From CAZMGG01 sp964565715 (GTDB lineage Bacteria > Planctomycetota > UBA1135 > UBA2386), in contig CAZMGG010000049.1 of assembly GCA_964565715.1 (NCBI GenBank), positions 1 through 36,546 of the forward strand: DNA of 36,546 nucleotides, in the 5' to 3' direction. The stretch's first letter is position 1. Each line of letters starts with the position of its first letter. Positions 7,514 through 16,828 of the stretch are shown here, piece by piece. The position numbers and the translations under genes are program-made. The notes under the pieces are model-generated. The model did not search any database, was not told where the DNA came from, and saw nothing but the letters and a program-made list of their open reading frames with translations.

Positions 7514-9544
7514 TCAGGGCTGCCGGCGCAACACCACCGCGCGGGCCCGCACCGGCAACGGCAGCGCCTCGGGCGCGCGCAGCACCAGGTCCAGCGGGCC
7601 GCCGGGCCACTCGATGCCGCCATCGGCGGTCATCGGCAACGCCGCGCCGTCGGGCAGTCGGAGTTCCACCGCCGCCCCCGCTGGCTCCACCTCGGCCCGC
7701 CAACGGCCGGCGGGCAGCTCCAGGCGCGACAGCACCGCCGGGTCACGCGCGCGCAGCTCCAGTTCGAGCCGGCCGTCCGGCCCGGGCACCGCCACCGACG
7801 GCGCCAGGGCGAACCACGCCGCACAGGTGCCGACGTCGGCGTTCCACTGCGCGTGCCGCGGATCGTCGGGCTTCGGCGGCTGGTAGCCGCGGAACGCGTA
7901 GGGCTGCCGGTAGCTGCCGCACAGCCAGGCCGGCACGGTCACCGTGTCGCCATCCCGCCGCACGCCGGCACGGCCGGCGAGCCGCACCCAGAGCGGCGAG
8001 CGCAGGGCCTTCTCGCCGCCCGCGCGCAGGGCCGTCGGCGGCAACGACAGCAGCACGCAGCGGTGGCCCGGCAGGAAGCGCGGGTCGTCCTCGAACTGCA
8101 CGGCGCTGAGGAAGACCGGCAGCGGCAGGCCCGGCGGCGGGCCGAACAGCAGCAGGTCCGGGGCGCGATCCATCACGTAGCCGCCGTTGCCGTGCATGTG
8201 GCCCGGCACGAAGCGATCCACCGGCACGTCCTCGTCGCTCGGGTGCCGCGCGATGTGGCGGTCGTTGAGGCCGAGCATGTCGAGGCACGGCAGCCGGCTG
8301 AAGAACGGCACGGCGCCGGCGGCATCGACGGCCAGCAGCGGCGGTTCGGGGCCGCCGCCGAACGCCGCGCCGAGCGCACGACCCACGACCTCGCCGTCCC
8401 ATTCCCAGGTCTCGGTGCGGGCATCGCCGGTCTTGCTGTCGGCGCGCGTGTCGTGCAACTGCAGCGCCGGCAAGCCGAGGCCCAGCAGCAGGGTCAGCAC
8501 CCATGCGCCCCCGCTGCGGGCACAGGCCTGGCGCAGGGCCTCGCCGCCGAGCACGGCCAGCAGGGCGACCGGCACCGCGAAGTGGCGCCAGCCGAGGAAG
8601 TGGTCGCCGCCGATGGCCACCAGGTAGCCGAGCACCGCCACCGCGGCCGCGCCGAGCGCCAGCAGCCACGGGCCCCGTCCGGCGCGCGGCAGCACGAACA
8701 GGCCCAGCAGCCCGAGCACCACCGTGGCGCGGTGCACGCCGAGCCCGGTGCGCACGTGGTCCAGGCCCGTGGCCATCGACATGCCCGACAACGCCATCTT
8801 CACGTGCGCCGTGTTCGGCACGTGATCGCCGTAGTAGACCAGCCGGAACACGAGCTGGCCGAGCACCGCCACGGCAGGCAGCGCCGCCAGCGCCAGCGCC
8901 GGCCACCACGCCGCCCGGCCGCCGCGCCGGAACCAGGAGGCCGCCAGCACCGCCCCCGCCACCGCGCCGGGCAGCGGGCCGTCGGGCCGGGTCAGGCACA
9001 GCAGTGCCCAGGGCAGGCCGGCGCCCAGCGCCGCCCGCGGCGCCGGCAGCGCCGGCAGGTCGCGCAACCGCAGCGCGCCCCACACCGTCAGGCACAGCAC
9101 CATCGACCCCTCCAGCCCGCCGGTGGTCCACACCGCCAGGATCGGTGAAGCCGCCAGCGTTCCGGCGGCGGCCAGCGCCCCGCCGCTCGTCTGCGGCCGG
9201 CCGAGGCCGAACGCGCGCACCACGAGGCCGATGGCCAGGAGGCCGCAGCAGAGCCCCAGCAGCCGCGCCGCCGCCACCAGGTCCATGCCCAACCCGCCCA
9301 GCGCGGCGCAACCCAGCACCCACAGCAGGTTGCTGTAACCCTCGACCCGTTCGCCATCGGTCCAGGTGAGGCCATGGCCTTGCAGCAGCCGTTCGGCGTA
9401 GCGCAGCGAGATGAACGAGTCGTCCGAGAAGTAGGGCCAGGTCCAGGACACCTGCAGGCCCAGCACGGCGGCGGCGGCGACGAACACGAACAGCGCCGTC
9501 AGCAGGGCACTCGGCGACGGGCGGCGGACGGCGGCGGCGGGCAT
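7514..9544 (-). CDS. Polytopic membrane glycosyltransferase-like protein (GT39/GT-C type)
   Basis: This protein of about 676 residues has an N-terminal transmembrane helix and then an acidic loop DDSFISLRYA (Asp41, Asp42), with GERVEGYSNLLW at 64-75. This is the first periplasmic loop signature of GT-C lipid-sugar-dependent glycosyltransferases related to the Dol-P-mannose/ArnT group. About ten hydrophobic segments follow to roughly residue 370. After them comes a soluble C-terminal region rich in beta-strand-like sequence. It probably transfers a sugar from a polyprenyl carrier on the outer face of the membrane; donor and acceptor are unknown. ATG 9544 is preferred to an in-frame start 28 codons upstream, which would run into the intergenic region shared with aceK. 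Confidence 0.7.
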   Translation of the reverse strand: MPAAAVRRPSPSALLTALFVFVAAAAVLGLQVSWTWPYFSDDSFISLRYAERLLQGHGLTWTDGERVEGYSNLLWVLGCAALGGLGMDLVAAARLLGLCCGLLAIGLVVRAFGLGRPQTSGGALAAAGTLAASPILAVWTTGGLEGSMVLCLTVWGALRLRDLPALPAPRAALGAGLPWALLCLTRPDGPLPGAVAGAVLAASWFRRGGRAAWWPALALAALPAVAVLGQLVFRLVYYGDHVPNTAHVKMALSGMSMATGLDHVRTGLGVHRATVVLGLLGLFVLPRAGRGPWLLALGAAAVAVLGYLVAIGGDHFLGWRHFAVPVALLAVLGGEALRQACARSGGAWVLTLLLGLGLPALQLHDTRADSKTGDARTETWEWDGEVVGRALGAAFGGGPEPPLLAVDAAGAVPFFSRLPCLDMLGLNDRHIARHPSDEDVPVDRFVPGHMHGNGGYVMDRAPDLLLFGPPPGLPLPVFLSAVQFEDDPRFLPGHRCVLLSLPPTALRAGGEKALRSPLWVRLAGRAGVRRDGDTVTVPAWLCGSYRQPYAFRGYQPPKPDDPRHAQWNADVGTCAAWFALAPSVAVPGPDGRLELELRARDPAVLSRLELPAGRWRAEVEPAGAAVELRLPDGAALPMTADGGIEWPGGPLDLVLRAPEALPLPVRARAVVLRRQP

Positions 9545-9633
9545 GGGCGTCGCAGATGGTAGCGACGCATTCCGGCGGCTCCACGCCGCCTTCCCCCGGA
9601 ACGCCTCAGGCGGCCGGGTCCGCGCCACCGATC

Positions 9634-9640
9634 AAGGAGG
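9634..9640 (+). promoter_or_regulatory. Ribosome binding site of aceK
   Basis: AAGGAGG lies seven bases before ATG 9648. It fixes the aceK start and excludes the longer reading frame that opens at 9543. Confidence 0.8.
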
Positions 9641-9647
9641 CGGCGCC

Positions 9648-11393
9648 ATGGCGCCGTTCGCCGTGACCACCTCCGGACCCGTGCCCGCGACCGATGCCGC
9701 CGAGCAGGCCAACCTGGCCGACCAGCTCGCCCGCACCCTGCGCGACGACTTCCTCGGCTACGACGAGGAGTTCCGCAACGTGACCCGGCGGGCCCGCACA
9801 CGGTTCGAGCAGCGGGATTGGAAGGGGGCACAGCGCGACGCCGCCGAGCGCATCGGCCTCTACGACGTGCACGTCGAGGCCTCGGTGCGCCGCCTGCGCA
9901 GCCTGCTGGCCGAGCGGGCCGCCGAACGCGCCCTGTGGCGTCGCGCCAAGGCCAGCTTCGCCGCCCTGGTCGATCGCCACGCCGACCTCGAGTTCACCAA
10001 GACCTGGTTCAGCTCGGTGGCACGCCGGCTGTGCGGCATCCAGGGCGTCGACCCGGACCTGGAGTTCGTCGGCCAGGAGACGATCCCGCTCCGCAACATC
10101 CACGGCCCGCTGATCGGCCGCAGCTACGTCAGCGATGGCAGCCTGCAGGCCATGTTCCGCCGGCTGCTCGACGACTTCCGCTGGTCGGTGCCCTACGCCG
10201 ACATGGATCGCTGCGCGGCCTTCCTGGCCGCCGAGGTCACCGAGCACTACCGCCGCCACCACGCCGGCGACACCGTGGTCTGCGTCGATGTGATGACGCC
10301 GGTGTTCTACCGCGGCACCCACGCCTACCTGATCGGCAAGGCCACCGGCTGGACCCACGGCTCGCCGCTCATCATCGCGCTGCGCAACGTCCGATCCGGC
10401 ATCGAGGTGGAGGCGGTGATCCTCAGCGAGGACCGCGCGCATGCCCTGTTCGGCTTTGCCCGCTCCTACTTCCACGTCGACCTCGATCCGGTCGGCGCCG
10501 CCATCGTCTTCCTGCGCCGCGTCGTGCCCCGGGAGACGGTGCACGAGCTGTTCGCCACCGTCGGCCGCGCCAAGCAGGCCAAGACCGAGCGCTACCGCGG
10601 ACTGTCCCGGCACCTGCAGTTCTCCCGCGACCGCTTCCGCGTGGCGCCCGGCGTGCGCGGCATGGTGATGGCCGTGTTCACCCTGCCGTCCTACGACGTC
10701 GTGTTCAAGGTCATCCGCGACCGCTTCGCGCCGCCGAAGGACACCACCCGCGAGGAGGTGCGGCGGCGCTACGACCTGGTGGCCCGCCACGACAAGGCCG
10801 GCCGGCTGGTCGACACCCAGGAGTTCCGGCAGCTCCGCTTTCCGCGCGAACGCTTCGACCCGGCGCTGCTCGACGAGCTGCTGGGCGAGTGCGCCGAGAC
10901 CGTGCGGGTCGAGGCCGAGTCCGTCGTGCTCGGCCACTGCTACCTGGAGCGCCGGCTGCGCCCGCTGGACCTGTTCCTGCGCGAGGTGCGCCGGGAGGAC
11001 GCCATCGCCGCGGTGCTCGACTACGGCCAGGCGCTGCGCGACCTCGCCGCCACCAACATCTTCCCCGGCGACCTGCTGTTGAAGAACTTCGGCGTCAGCC
11101 GGACCGGCCGGGTGATCTTCTACGACTACGACGAGATCTGCCTGCTCACCGACTGCGAGTTCCGCGCCATCCCGCGGGCGCGCACCTGGGAGGACGAACT
11201 GCGCGCCGAGCCGTGGTTCCCGGTCGGTCCGCACGACGTGTTCCCGGAGGAGTTCGCGCCCTTCCTCGGCCTCGACGACGAGCTGCTGCGGGCCTTCCGC
11301 CAGTTCCACGGCGAGCTGCTGACCAAGGACTTCTGGCGCGACATGCAGGAACGGCTGCGGCAGGGCGAGGTGATCGACGTGCTGCCGGTCTAG
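9648..11393 (+). CDS. aceK: Isocitrate dehydrogenase kinase/phosphatase
   Basis: This 581-residue protein is comparable with E. coli AceK (578). It phosphorylates and dephosphorylates isocitrate dehydrogenase to switch carbon between the TCA cycle and the glyoxylate shunt. Family blocks are unmistakable: APGVRGMVM, VFKVIRDRFAPPK (Lys354), NIFPGD (Asp475), KNFGV, FYDYDEIC (Asp493) and DVFPEEF. Lys354, Asp475 and Asp493 sit at a constant +18 offset from E. coli Lys336, Asp457 and Asp475, so the kinase core has no internal gaps there. A strong Shine-Dalgarno supports the start. Neither icd nor aceBA is nearby, although fumC is about 2 kb away. It is divergent from the membrane protein at 7514-9544 and ends three bases from the convergent lactonase gene. 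Confidence 0.96.
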   Translation: MAPFAVTTSGPVPATDAAEQANLADQLARTLRDDFLGYDEEFRNVTRRARTRFEQRDWKGAQRDAAERIGLYDVHVEASVRRLRSLLAERAAERALWRRAKASFAALVDRHADLEFTKTWFSSVARRLCGIQGVDPDLEFVGQETIPLRNIHGPLIGRSYVSDGSLQAMFRRLLDDFRWSVPYADMDRCAAFLAAEVTEHYRRHHAGDTVVCVDVMTPVFYRGTHAYLIGKATGWTHGSPLIIALRNVRSGIEVEAVILSEDRAHALFGFARSYFHVDLDPVGAAIVFLRRVVPRETVHELFATVGRAKQAKTERYRGLSRHLQFSRDRFRVAPGVRGMVMAVFTLPSYDVVFKVIRDRFAPPKDTTREEVRRRYDLVARHDKAGRLVDTQEFRQLRFPRERFDPALLDELLGECAETVRVEAESVVLGHCYLERRLRPLDLFLREVRREDAIAAVLDYGQALRDLAATNIFPGDLLLKNFGVSRTGRVIFYDYDEICLLTDCEFRAIPRARTWEDELRAEPWFPVGPHDVFPEEFAPFLGLDDELLRAFRQFHGELLTKDFWRDMQERLRQGEVIDVLPV

Positions 11394-11396
11394 CGC

Positions 11397-12482
11397 TCAG
11401 TAGCTGCGCAGCGCCACCGCCATCACGCCGGCCCCCGTGCCGGTGACCCGCACCAGCTCGAGCCCGCCATCCACTGCCAGCCGGAACGTGGTCAGGTCGG
11501 CGGAGCGGACGTTGGCGGCCAGCAACCAGCGGCCGGCGGGATCGATGGCGAACGTGCGTGCGTGCACGCCGCCGGTCGGCGCCCGCCCGTGCGGTCGCAG
11601 CAGGCCGTCGTCGCCGATGCCGAACACCACCACCTCGTTGCGCGGCTCCCGGTTGATCGCATACAGGAAGCGGCCATCGGGCCGCACGTGGATGTCGCTG
11701 CTGCGGCTGCCCTCGCTCACCCCGTCGGGCAGCGCCGACACGGTCTGCAGCAGCGACAGCCCGCCGCCTGCCGGATCGATGCGGAACACGCACACCGAGC
11801 TGCGGCGTTCGTTCAGGACGTAGAGCACGTCCAGCTCCGGATGGAAGTCCAGGTGGCGGGGTCCCGTGCCCTCGCCGGTGGCGGCCGGCGGCAACGGCCG
11901 CAGCATCCCGCGCTCCGCGTCGAACGCCAGCACGGCGATGTGGTCGGAGCCGAGGCACGGCACGTAGAGGAAGCGGTTCTGCGGATCGATCCGCGCCTGA
12001 TGCGCGTTGCGGCACAGCTGCGGATCCTCGGCGCCGCCGACGTGCGAGCCCGGACCAAACGGCAGGCCGGGGCCGTCCAGCGGCATCACCGTCAGCCGAT
12101 GCTCGCCGTAGCTGGCCACGAACAGGAACCGGCCGCTCCGGTCCATCTCCAGGTGCGTGCCGCGGGTGGCGGTGGTCGCCTCGGCGCGCCGTTCGAGGGT
12201 CCCGGCGCCGGGATCGAAGGCGAAGGCGTGCACGCGCTGCCGGCCGAGGCCGTAGACCAGATGGCCGTGGGGATGCAGCGCCAGGAACTCCAAGGGCTCG
12301 CCCACGGCGACGCTGGCCAGCGGCACGCCGGCGCCGGTGTCGGGATCGAGGCGCAACGCCGAGAGCGTGCCCGCCACGTCGGCGGTGAACAGGACCACCG
12401 TCGCCGGTGGCGGCGCCGGCTGCACCGCGCAACCGGCCAGCAGTCCAACGACCGCCACGAACGCCCGGCGCCACCGCCTCAT
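11397..12482 (-). CDS. Lactonase-family seven-bladed propeller lipoprotein
   Basis: The protein has 361 residues. A lipoprotein signal (RRAFVAVVGLLAGC, lipidated Cys18) puts it on the outer side of a membrane. Repeated strand motifs of the type HLxxxPxGRFLYV mark propeller blades (for example DRSGRFLFVASYG, DPQNRFLYVPCLGSD, RPDGRFLYAINR, DPAGRWLLAAN). They match the 6-phosphogluconolactonase-like (PF10282) family. Many such propellers are not proven lactonases, and a periplasmic location argues against a pentose-phosphate role. The ATG overlaps the stop of the upstream oxygenase gene (ATGA, 12479-12482), so the two are translationally coupled. Confidence 0.82.
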   Translation of the reverse strand: MRRWRRAFVAVVGLLAGCAVQPAPPPATVVLFTADVAGTLSALRLDPDTGAGVPLASVAVGEPLEFLALHPHGHLVYGLGRQRVHAFAFDPGAGTLERRAEATTATRGTHLEMDRSGRFLFVASYGEHRLTVMPLDGPGLPFGPGSHVGGAEDPQLCRNAHQARIDPQNRFLYVPCLGSDHIAVLAFDAERGMLRPLPPAATGEGTGPRHLDFHPELDVLYVLNERRSSVCVFRIDPAGGGLSLLQTVSALPDGVSEGSRSSDIHVRPDGRFLYAINREPRNEVVVFGIGDDGLLRPHGRAPTGGVHARTFAIDPAGRWLLAANVRSADLTTFRLAVDGGLELVRVTGTGAGVMAVALRSY

Positions 12483-13297
12483 GGCTCCCCGTTCCGGCGC
12501 CGGTGCCGGCCGCCCTGCAGGAGCCGCGGGAACGCCCGGCCCAGCGCGTTGCGGGCCGCCGCGTCCATCGACAACAGCAGGCCGCGGATCGGTTGTCCCG
12601 GCCGCCCGGCGAACGTGGTCACGTGGCGGTAGTCGCCGCCGACGCCGGCCCGTTCGGCGAAGTAGTAGTTGGACAGGCACAGCCGCGGCCGGTCACCGCG
12701 CACCGCGCTCACCGAGTGCCAGCTGCCCGGCCCGGTCTCCATCACCACCAGGCGGTTGAACAGCGCCGGCAGGGTGCGCGGTTCGCGGCGACGTTCATCC
12801 CACAGCTCGAAGTCGCCGCCGTCCGCCGGACCCCAGTCCGGCGCCGCGTAGAGCAGCAGGTTGAGCACCCGGTAGAGCCGCTGGTCGCCGTCGTGGCTGT
12901 TGTCCAGGTGCGGATTGAGGAAGTCGCCGCGGCCCATCACCGAGATGCCCGACGCATACAGCGTCGGATCGGGCTGCAGGCCCTGCAGGCCGGTGATCGC
13001 CGCCACCGCCGCCACCACGCCCGGCGACTGGAACGCGAACAGCAGGTCGCCGATCGCCGGGTCGTAGGCCTCGACCTGTACGCCGACCCGTTTCCGCTCG
13101 CGCAGCGACTTCTTCAGCAGCAGGCTGCCGGGCGGCGGGAACGCCCGCGCCACCTTCGCCAGCCAGTCCGGCGGCAGCAGTCCGTCCACCACGAAGTGGC
13201 GCGTCGGCACGGCGGCGGCGAAGTCCCGCGCCAGCCGATCGTGTTCGCGCTGCAGCCGGCCCTGGATCGCCGCAGCGAATTCGGCTCTGGTCACCAT
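12479..13297 (-). CDS. 2OG-Fe(II) oxygenase (prolyl 4-hydroxylase-like)
   Basis: This 272-residue cytoplasmic protein has the double-stranded beta-helix iron facial triad HxD...H: His130 and Asp132 in NPHLDNSH, and His194 in GSWHSVSAV. Arg203 or Arg205 (DRPRLCLSNYYF) would hold 2-oxoglutarate. The layout NLLLYAAPDW-GGDFELWD-NRLVVMETG matches bacterial 2OG oxygenases related to prolyl hydroxylases. The substrate is not evident. The gene is the first of a two-gene unit with the propeller lipoprotein (4-base overlap). It is followed upstream by fumC on the same strand across a 57-base gap. Confidence 0.88.
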   Translation of the reverse strand: MVTRAEFAAAIQGRLQREHDRLARDFAAAVPTRHFVVDGLLPPDWLAKVARAFPPPGSLLLKKSLRERKRVGVQVEAYDPAIGDLLFAFQSPGVVAAVAAITGLQGLQPDPTLYASGISVMGRGDFLNPHLDNSHDGDQRLYRVLNLLLYAAPDWGPADGGDFELWDERRREPRTLPALFNRLVVMETGPGSWHSVSAVRGDRPRLCLSNYYFAERAGVGGDYRHVTTFAGRPGQPIRGLLLSMDAAARNALGRAFPRLLQGGRHRRRNGEP

Positions 13298-13354
13298 CGA
13301 CGCGAATGCTAGCGACGCCGCCGGACATTGTCCCGGCTCCCGCCACCCGGCGGC

Positions 13355-14743
13355 TCAGCCCGGCCCCAGCATGTCCTGCGGCCGCACCAGCCCGTCGTAG
13401 TCGGCAGCACTGACCAGGCCGCTGCGCAGCGCCTCGTCCCGCAGCGTCGTGCCGTTCCGGTGCGCCGCCTGCGCGATCTTCGCCGCCGCGTCGTAACCGA
13501 TCCGCGGCACCAGGGCCGTCACCAGCATCAGGGAGCGCTCCAGGGCCGCCTGCAGCCGGTGCCGGCGCGGCTCGATGCCCTGCACGCAGTGGACGGTGAA
13601 CGAGCCTGTCGCGTCCGCCAGCAGGCGCACGCTCTGCAGGAACGCCTGCGCGATCAGCGGCTTGAACACGTTGAGCTGCAGGTGCCCCTGGCTGCCGGCG
13701 AAGGTGATCGCCGCCTGGTTGCCGAACACCTGCACGCAGACCTGGGTCAGCGCCTCGCACTGGGTCGGATTGACCTTGCCGGGCATGATCGACGAACCCG
13801 GCTCGTTCTCCGGCAGCGCCAGTTCGCCGAGCCCCGCGCGCGGGCCCGAACCGAGCAGGCGGATGTCGCTGGCGATCTTGAACAGGGCCGCGGCGGCGGC
13901 ATTCAGCGCGCCGTGGGCCGCCACCAGGCCGTCGTGCGCCGCCAGCAGGGCGAACTTGTCGGTCGCGCTGGTGAACGGCAGGCCGGTGATCGCCGCGATC
14001 CGCGCCGCCACCGCCGCGGCGAAGCCCGGCGCCGCGTTCAGCCCGGTGCCCACCGCGGTGCCGCCCTGCGCCAGGGCCAGCAGTTCCGGCAGCGCCGCCT
14101 CGATGCGGGCGATTGCGGCGGTGATCTGGGCGCGATGCCCGCCGAACTCCTGGCCGAGCGTGATCGGCGTGGCGTCCTGCAGGTGGGTGCGGCCGAGCTT
14201 GACCAGATCGCGCCAGAGGCCGGCCTTGTCCTGCAGCGCCTGCTCGAGCGTGCGCAGCGCCGGCAGCAGCCGTTCGGTGATCTGCTGCACCGCCGCCACG
14301 TGCATCGCGGTCGGGAACGTGTCGTTGGAGGACTGACCGAGATTGACGTGGTCGTTGGGGTGGACCGGCGTCCTGCTGCCGAGCGCCCCGCCGAGCAGCT
14401 CGATGGCGCGGTTGGCGATCACCTCGTTGGCGTTCATGTGCGACTGGGTGCCGGACCCGGTCTGCCAGACCACCAGCGGGAAGTGCTCGTCGAAGCGGCC
14501 CTCGCTCACCTCAGTGGCGGCCTGGGCGATGGCGCGGCCGAGCGCCGGATCGAGGCGGCCGAGCTCCATGTTGGCCTCGGCGGCGGCGCGCTTGACGATC
14601 CCCAGCGCCCGGATCAGCGGGGTGGGCAGCCGCTCGGTGCCGATGGCGAAGTGGCCGAGCGCGCGCTGCACCTGGGCGCCCCAGTAGCGGTCGGCGGGGA
14701 CCTCGATCGGTCCGAAGCTGTCGTTCTCGGTACGGGTGGGCAT
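13355..14743 (-). CDS. fumC: Class II fumarate hydratase
   Basis: This 462-residue enzyme interconverts fumarate and malate. Signature segments are all intact: TGSGTQSHMN (95-104), HPNDHVN (128-134), GQSSNDTFPT (136-145), GRTHLQDATP with His187, and the mobile loop GSSIMPGKVNP (316-326) with catalytic Ser318. Length and motif spacing are those of FumC rather than aspartase or argininosuccinate lyase. The start ATG 14743 is immediately followed by family sequence (DSFGPIEVPADRYWGAQ). It is divergent from the FG-GAP lipoprotein gene, with 86 bases between them that must hold both promoters. Confidence 0.97.
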   Translation of the reverse strand: MPTRTENDSFGPIEVPADRYWGAQVQRALGHFAIGTERLPTPLIRALGIVKRAAAEANMELGRLDPALGRAIAQAATEVSEGRFDEHFPLVVWQTGSGTQSHMNANEVIANRAIELLGGALGSRTPVHPNDHVNLGQSSNDTFPTAMHVAAVQQITERLLPALRTLEQALQDKAGLWRDLVKLGRTHLQDATPITLGQEFGGHRAQITAAIARIEAALPELLALAQGGTAVGTGLNAAPGFAAAVAARIAAITGLPFTSATDKFALLAAHDGLVAAHGALNAAAAALFKIASDIRLLGSGPRAGLGELALPENEPGSSIMPGKVNPTQCEALTQVCVQVFGNQAAITFAGSQGHLQLNVFKPLIAQAFLQSVRLLADATGSFTVHCVQGIEPRRHRLQAALERSLMLVTALVPRIGYDAAAKIAQAAHRNGTTLRDEALRSGLVSAADYDGLVRPQDMLGPG

Positions 14744-14829
14744 CGTCTCACTCCATCGAACGCCGTCCGACGATACCCGCGCGGACCTCAGCCATCTCCC
14801 TCGCCCCGCAGGGCACTACACTCCGGGCC

Positions 14830-16809
14830 ATGCTCCGCCATCTGCTCGCCGCGGCCGGCGTCTTGGTCCTCCTGCTGCTCCCGGGTTGCAACCTGACCCT
14901 CCTGGCCTTCCGCGTGCCAACCCAGGTCTGGGCGGGCGCCGAGTTCGAGATCGAGGTGCACGCCAACACCACGAGCAGCGGCCTGGGCAACGGCGATTGT
15001 GCCGCCGTGCTGCAGTTGCCGATCGGCTTCCAGGTGCTCGGTGCCTGCGCACGCGACACCGGCTCGTCTTCGGCTGGCCCGCTGCCGATCATCCGGGACG
15101 ATCCGACAATCCTCGCCGCCTACACACCGGAGTCAGGCCACTTCCTGGCCGCCTTCTCCGGACCGGACACGACGTTCGCAACGGGACCGCAATTGAAGGT
15201 GTTCCTGCGGGCGCCGGCGGGCACCGGGCCATTCGCCCTGAAGGTCGCCCTGGCCTTCCGCGCGGCCGTCGCGGGAACCGTCTGGTTGCAGGACCCGCCA
15301 GGCGTGTCGCAGTTCGCTTCGATCGCTGCGGCACCCCATGCCCAGGGCTCCGTGCTGGTGTCGGATCCGGTCGCAGACTTCATGGCCGACGGTGCCGGCC
15401 TCCCCCGCGGCGGAACCAGCATCGCCTGGGCGGCGGTTGCCGCCGGTGACCTGGATGGCGATGGTCGGGAGGACCTCCTGGCGACATCGGCTGGCGGCAT
15501 CCGCGCATGGCTTTCGTTCGCGACGTTGCCATGGCTGGAGATCAGCAACGGCCTGCCTGGCGGAACCGTTCGCCGGATCACAACCGGAGACTTCGACGGC
15601 GACGGCTTCCGCGACCTCGCAGATGCCGGAGGGCGGGTGCTGCTGAACAGCGGCATGGGCTCCTGGCTGCCGCGGGGGGCGGGCATCGTGCTGCGCTCCA
15701 CCTACCGTCACGCGGTCGCGTCCGCCGACATCGATCTCGATGGCTTCGATGACCTGGCGTTCGCCGGCGAGGGTCCGCCCGGCAGTCAGGTCATCCAGGT
15801 CTTCCTGAGCGACGGCCAGGGCGGCTGGCGGGAGGCCAGTGGCGGCCTGCCCAATGGCGCCGGGGGGCCGATCAGCCAGGGGCTCGTGCTCGCCGACGTC
15901 AACGGCGATGGTGCACCCGAGCTGGTCGGTTCCTCGGTGTGGGCCCGCGACGGCCTGGGGAACTGGACGGCCGCCAGTGGCATCTCCGTGGCCAGCGTCT
16001 GGGATGCTGCCGCCGGCGATCTCGACGGCGACGGCACCGCCGAATTGGTCCAGAGCGGCGGCTACTTCCTGCGCATCTACCGCCGGATCGGACCCAACCA
16101 ATGGGCCGTGGTACCAGGTACCGGCCTGCCGACATCGGTGGCTCCATCCGACGTCGTGCTGCTCGATGCGGACCGGGACGGTCTGCTGGACCTGGCCATG
16201 GCCAACGCCGGCATCCAACTCTGGCGCAATCAGGGCGGGCTCCGGTTCGCGCCATGGACGAACTCCGGCCTGCCGGCGACCTCGTTTGCCGGCATCACCG
16301 ACCTGGTGACCGGCGACTTCAACGGCGACACCTTTCCCGACCTGGCCGCGGCGATGGCGATGGAAGGGCCCGTGGTCTGGCAGAACATGCGCACCGGGCC
16401 GTCGCCATTCGGCGCCGCCTGCACCGCCCCCGGCTTCGCCATGCCTGGGCTCACGGCCCATGGCCGGCCGGCGCTGGGCAACGCCAGCTTCGGATGCACG
16501 GTGAGCCGCGGCCTGCCGAACGGCATCGCCGTGCTGTGGCTCGGTCCCAGCCGGCGGTGGTCCGGCAGCCGGTCGCTGCCCTTCGACCTGGGCCCGCTCG
16601 GCGCGCCAGGCTGCGCGGTGCAGGCGGATCCGCTGGCCACCGCGTTCGCCGGCCTGGATGGCGCCGGCACCGGCGCGTTCCCGATCCCGATCCCGCCCAC
16701 CGCCGCACTCAGGCGCATGACCCTGTTCGGCCAGGCCGCGACGCTGGCGCCCGGTGCCAACCAGCTCGGCCTGCTGCTCACCGGCGGCCTCGCCCTGCGC
16801 ATCGAATGA
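14830..16809 (+). CDS. FG-GAP/VCBS seven-repeat propeller lipoprotein
   Basis: This 659-residue exported protein has a lipobox LLPGC with Cys20. After an N-terminal beta-rich region (about 20-190) there are seven calcium-loop repeats of FG-GAP type: DLDGDGRED, DFDGDGFRD, DIDLDGFDD, DVNGDGAPE, DLDGDGTAE, DADRDGLLD and DFNGDTFPD. Seven repeats would close an integrin-alpha-like seven-bladed propeller. The last ~130 residues (from about GRPALGNASFG, with LPFDLGPLGAPGC and a terminal LGLLLTGGLALRIE) resemble the C-terminal domain of the Kelch proteins at 28533, 34070 and 35572. It is probably surface-exposed and adhesive or ligand-binding; no enzyme motif is seen. Confidence 0.88.
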   Translation: MLRHLLAAAGVLVLLLLPGCNLTLLAFRVPTQVWAGAEFEIEVHANTTSSGLGNGDCAAVLQLPIGFQVLGACARDTGSSSAGPLPIIRDDPTILAAYTPESGHFLAAFSGPDTTFATGPQLKVFLRAPAGTGPFALKVALAFRAAVAGTVWLQDPPGVSQFASIAAAPHAQGSVLVSDPVADFMADGAGLPRGGTSIAWAAVAAGDLDGDGREDLLATSAGGIRAWLSFATLPWLEISNGLPGGTVRRITTGDFDGDGFRDLADAGGRVLLNSGMGSWLPRGAGIVLRSTYRHAVASADIDLDGFDDLAFAGEGPPGSQVIQVFLSDGQGGWREASGGLPNGAGGPISQGLVLADVNGDGAPELVGSSVWARDGLGNWTAASGISVASVWDAAAGDLDGDGTAELVQSGGYFLRIYRRIGPNQWAVVPGTGLPTSVAPSDVVLLDADRDGLLDLAMANAGIQLWRNQGGLRFAPWTNSGLPATSFAGITDLVTGDFNGDTFPDLAAAMAMEGPVVWQNMRTGPSPFGAACTAPGFAMPGLTAHGRPALGNASFGCTVSRGLPNGIAVLWLGPSRRWSGSRSLPFDLGPLGAPGCAVQADPLATAFAGLDGAGTGAFPIPIPPTAALRRMTLFGQAATLAPGANQLGLLLTGGLALRIE

Positions 16810-16828
16810 CCGGCCCGCCCGGCCGCGT

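Noticed and set aside
7397..9148. Long plus-strand open frame opposite the membrane glycosyltransferase gene
   Set aside because: Arg/His/Gln-rich translation without domains, explained by GC-rich codon bias on the opposite strand.
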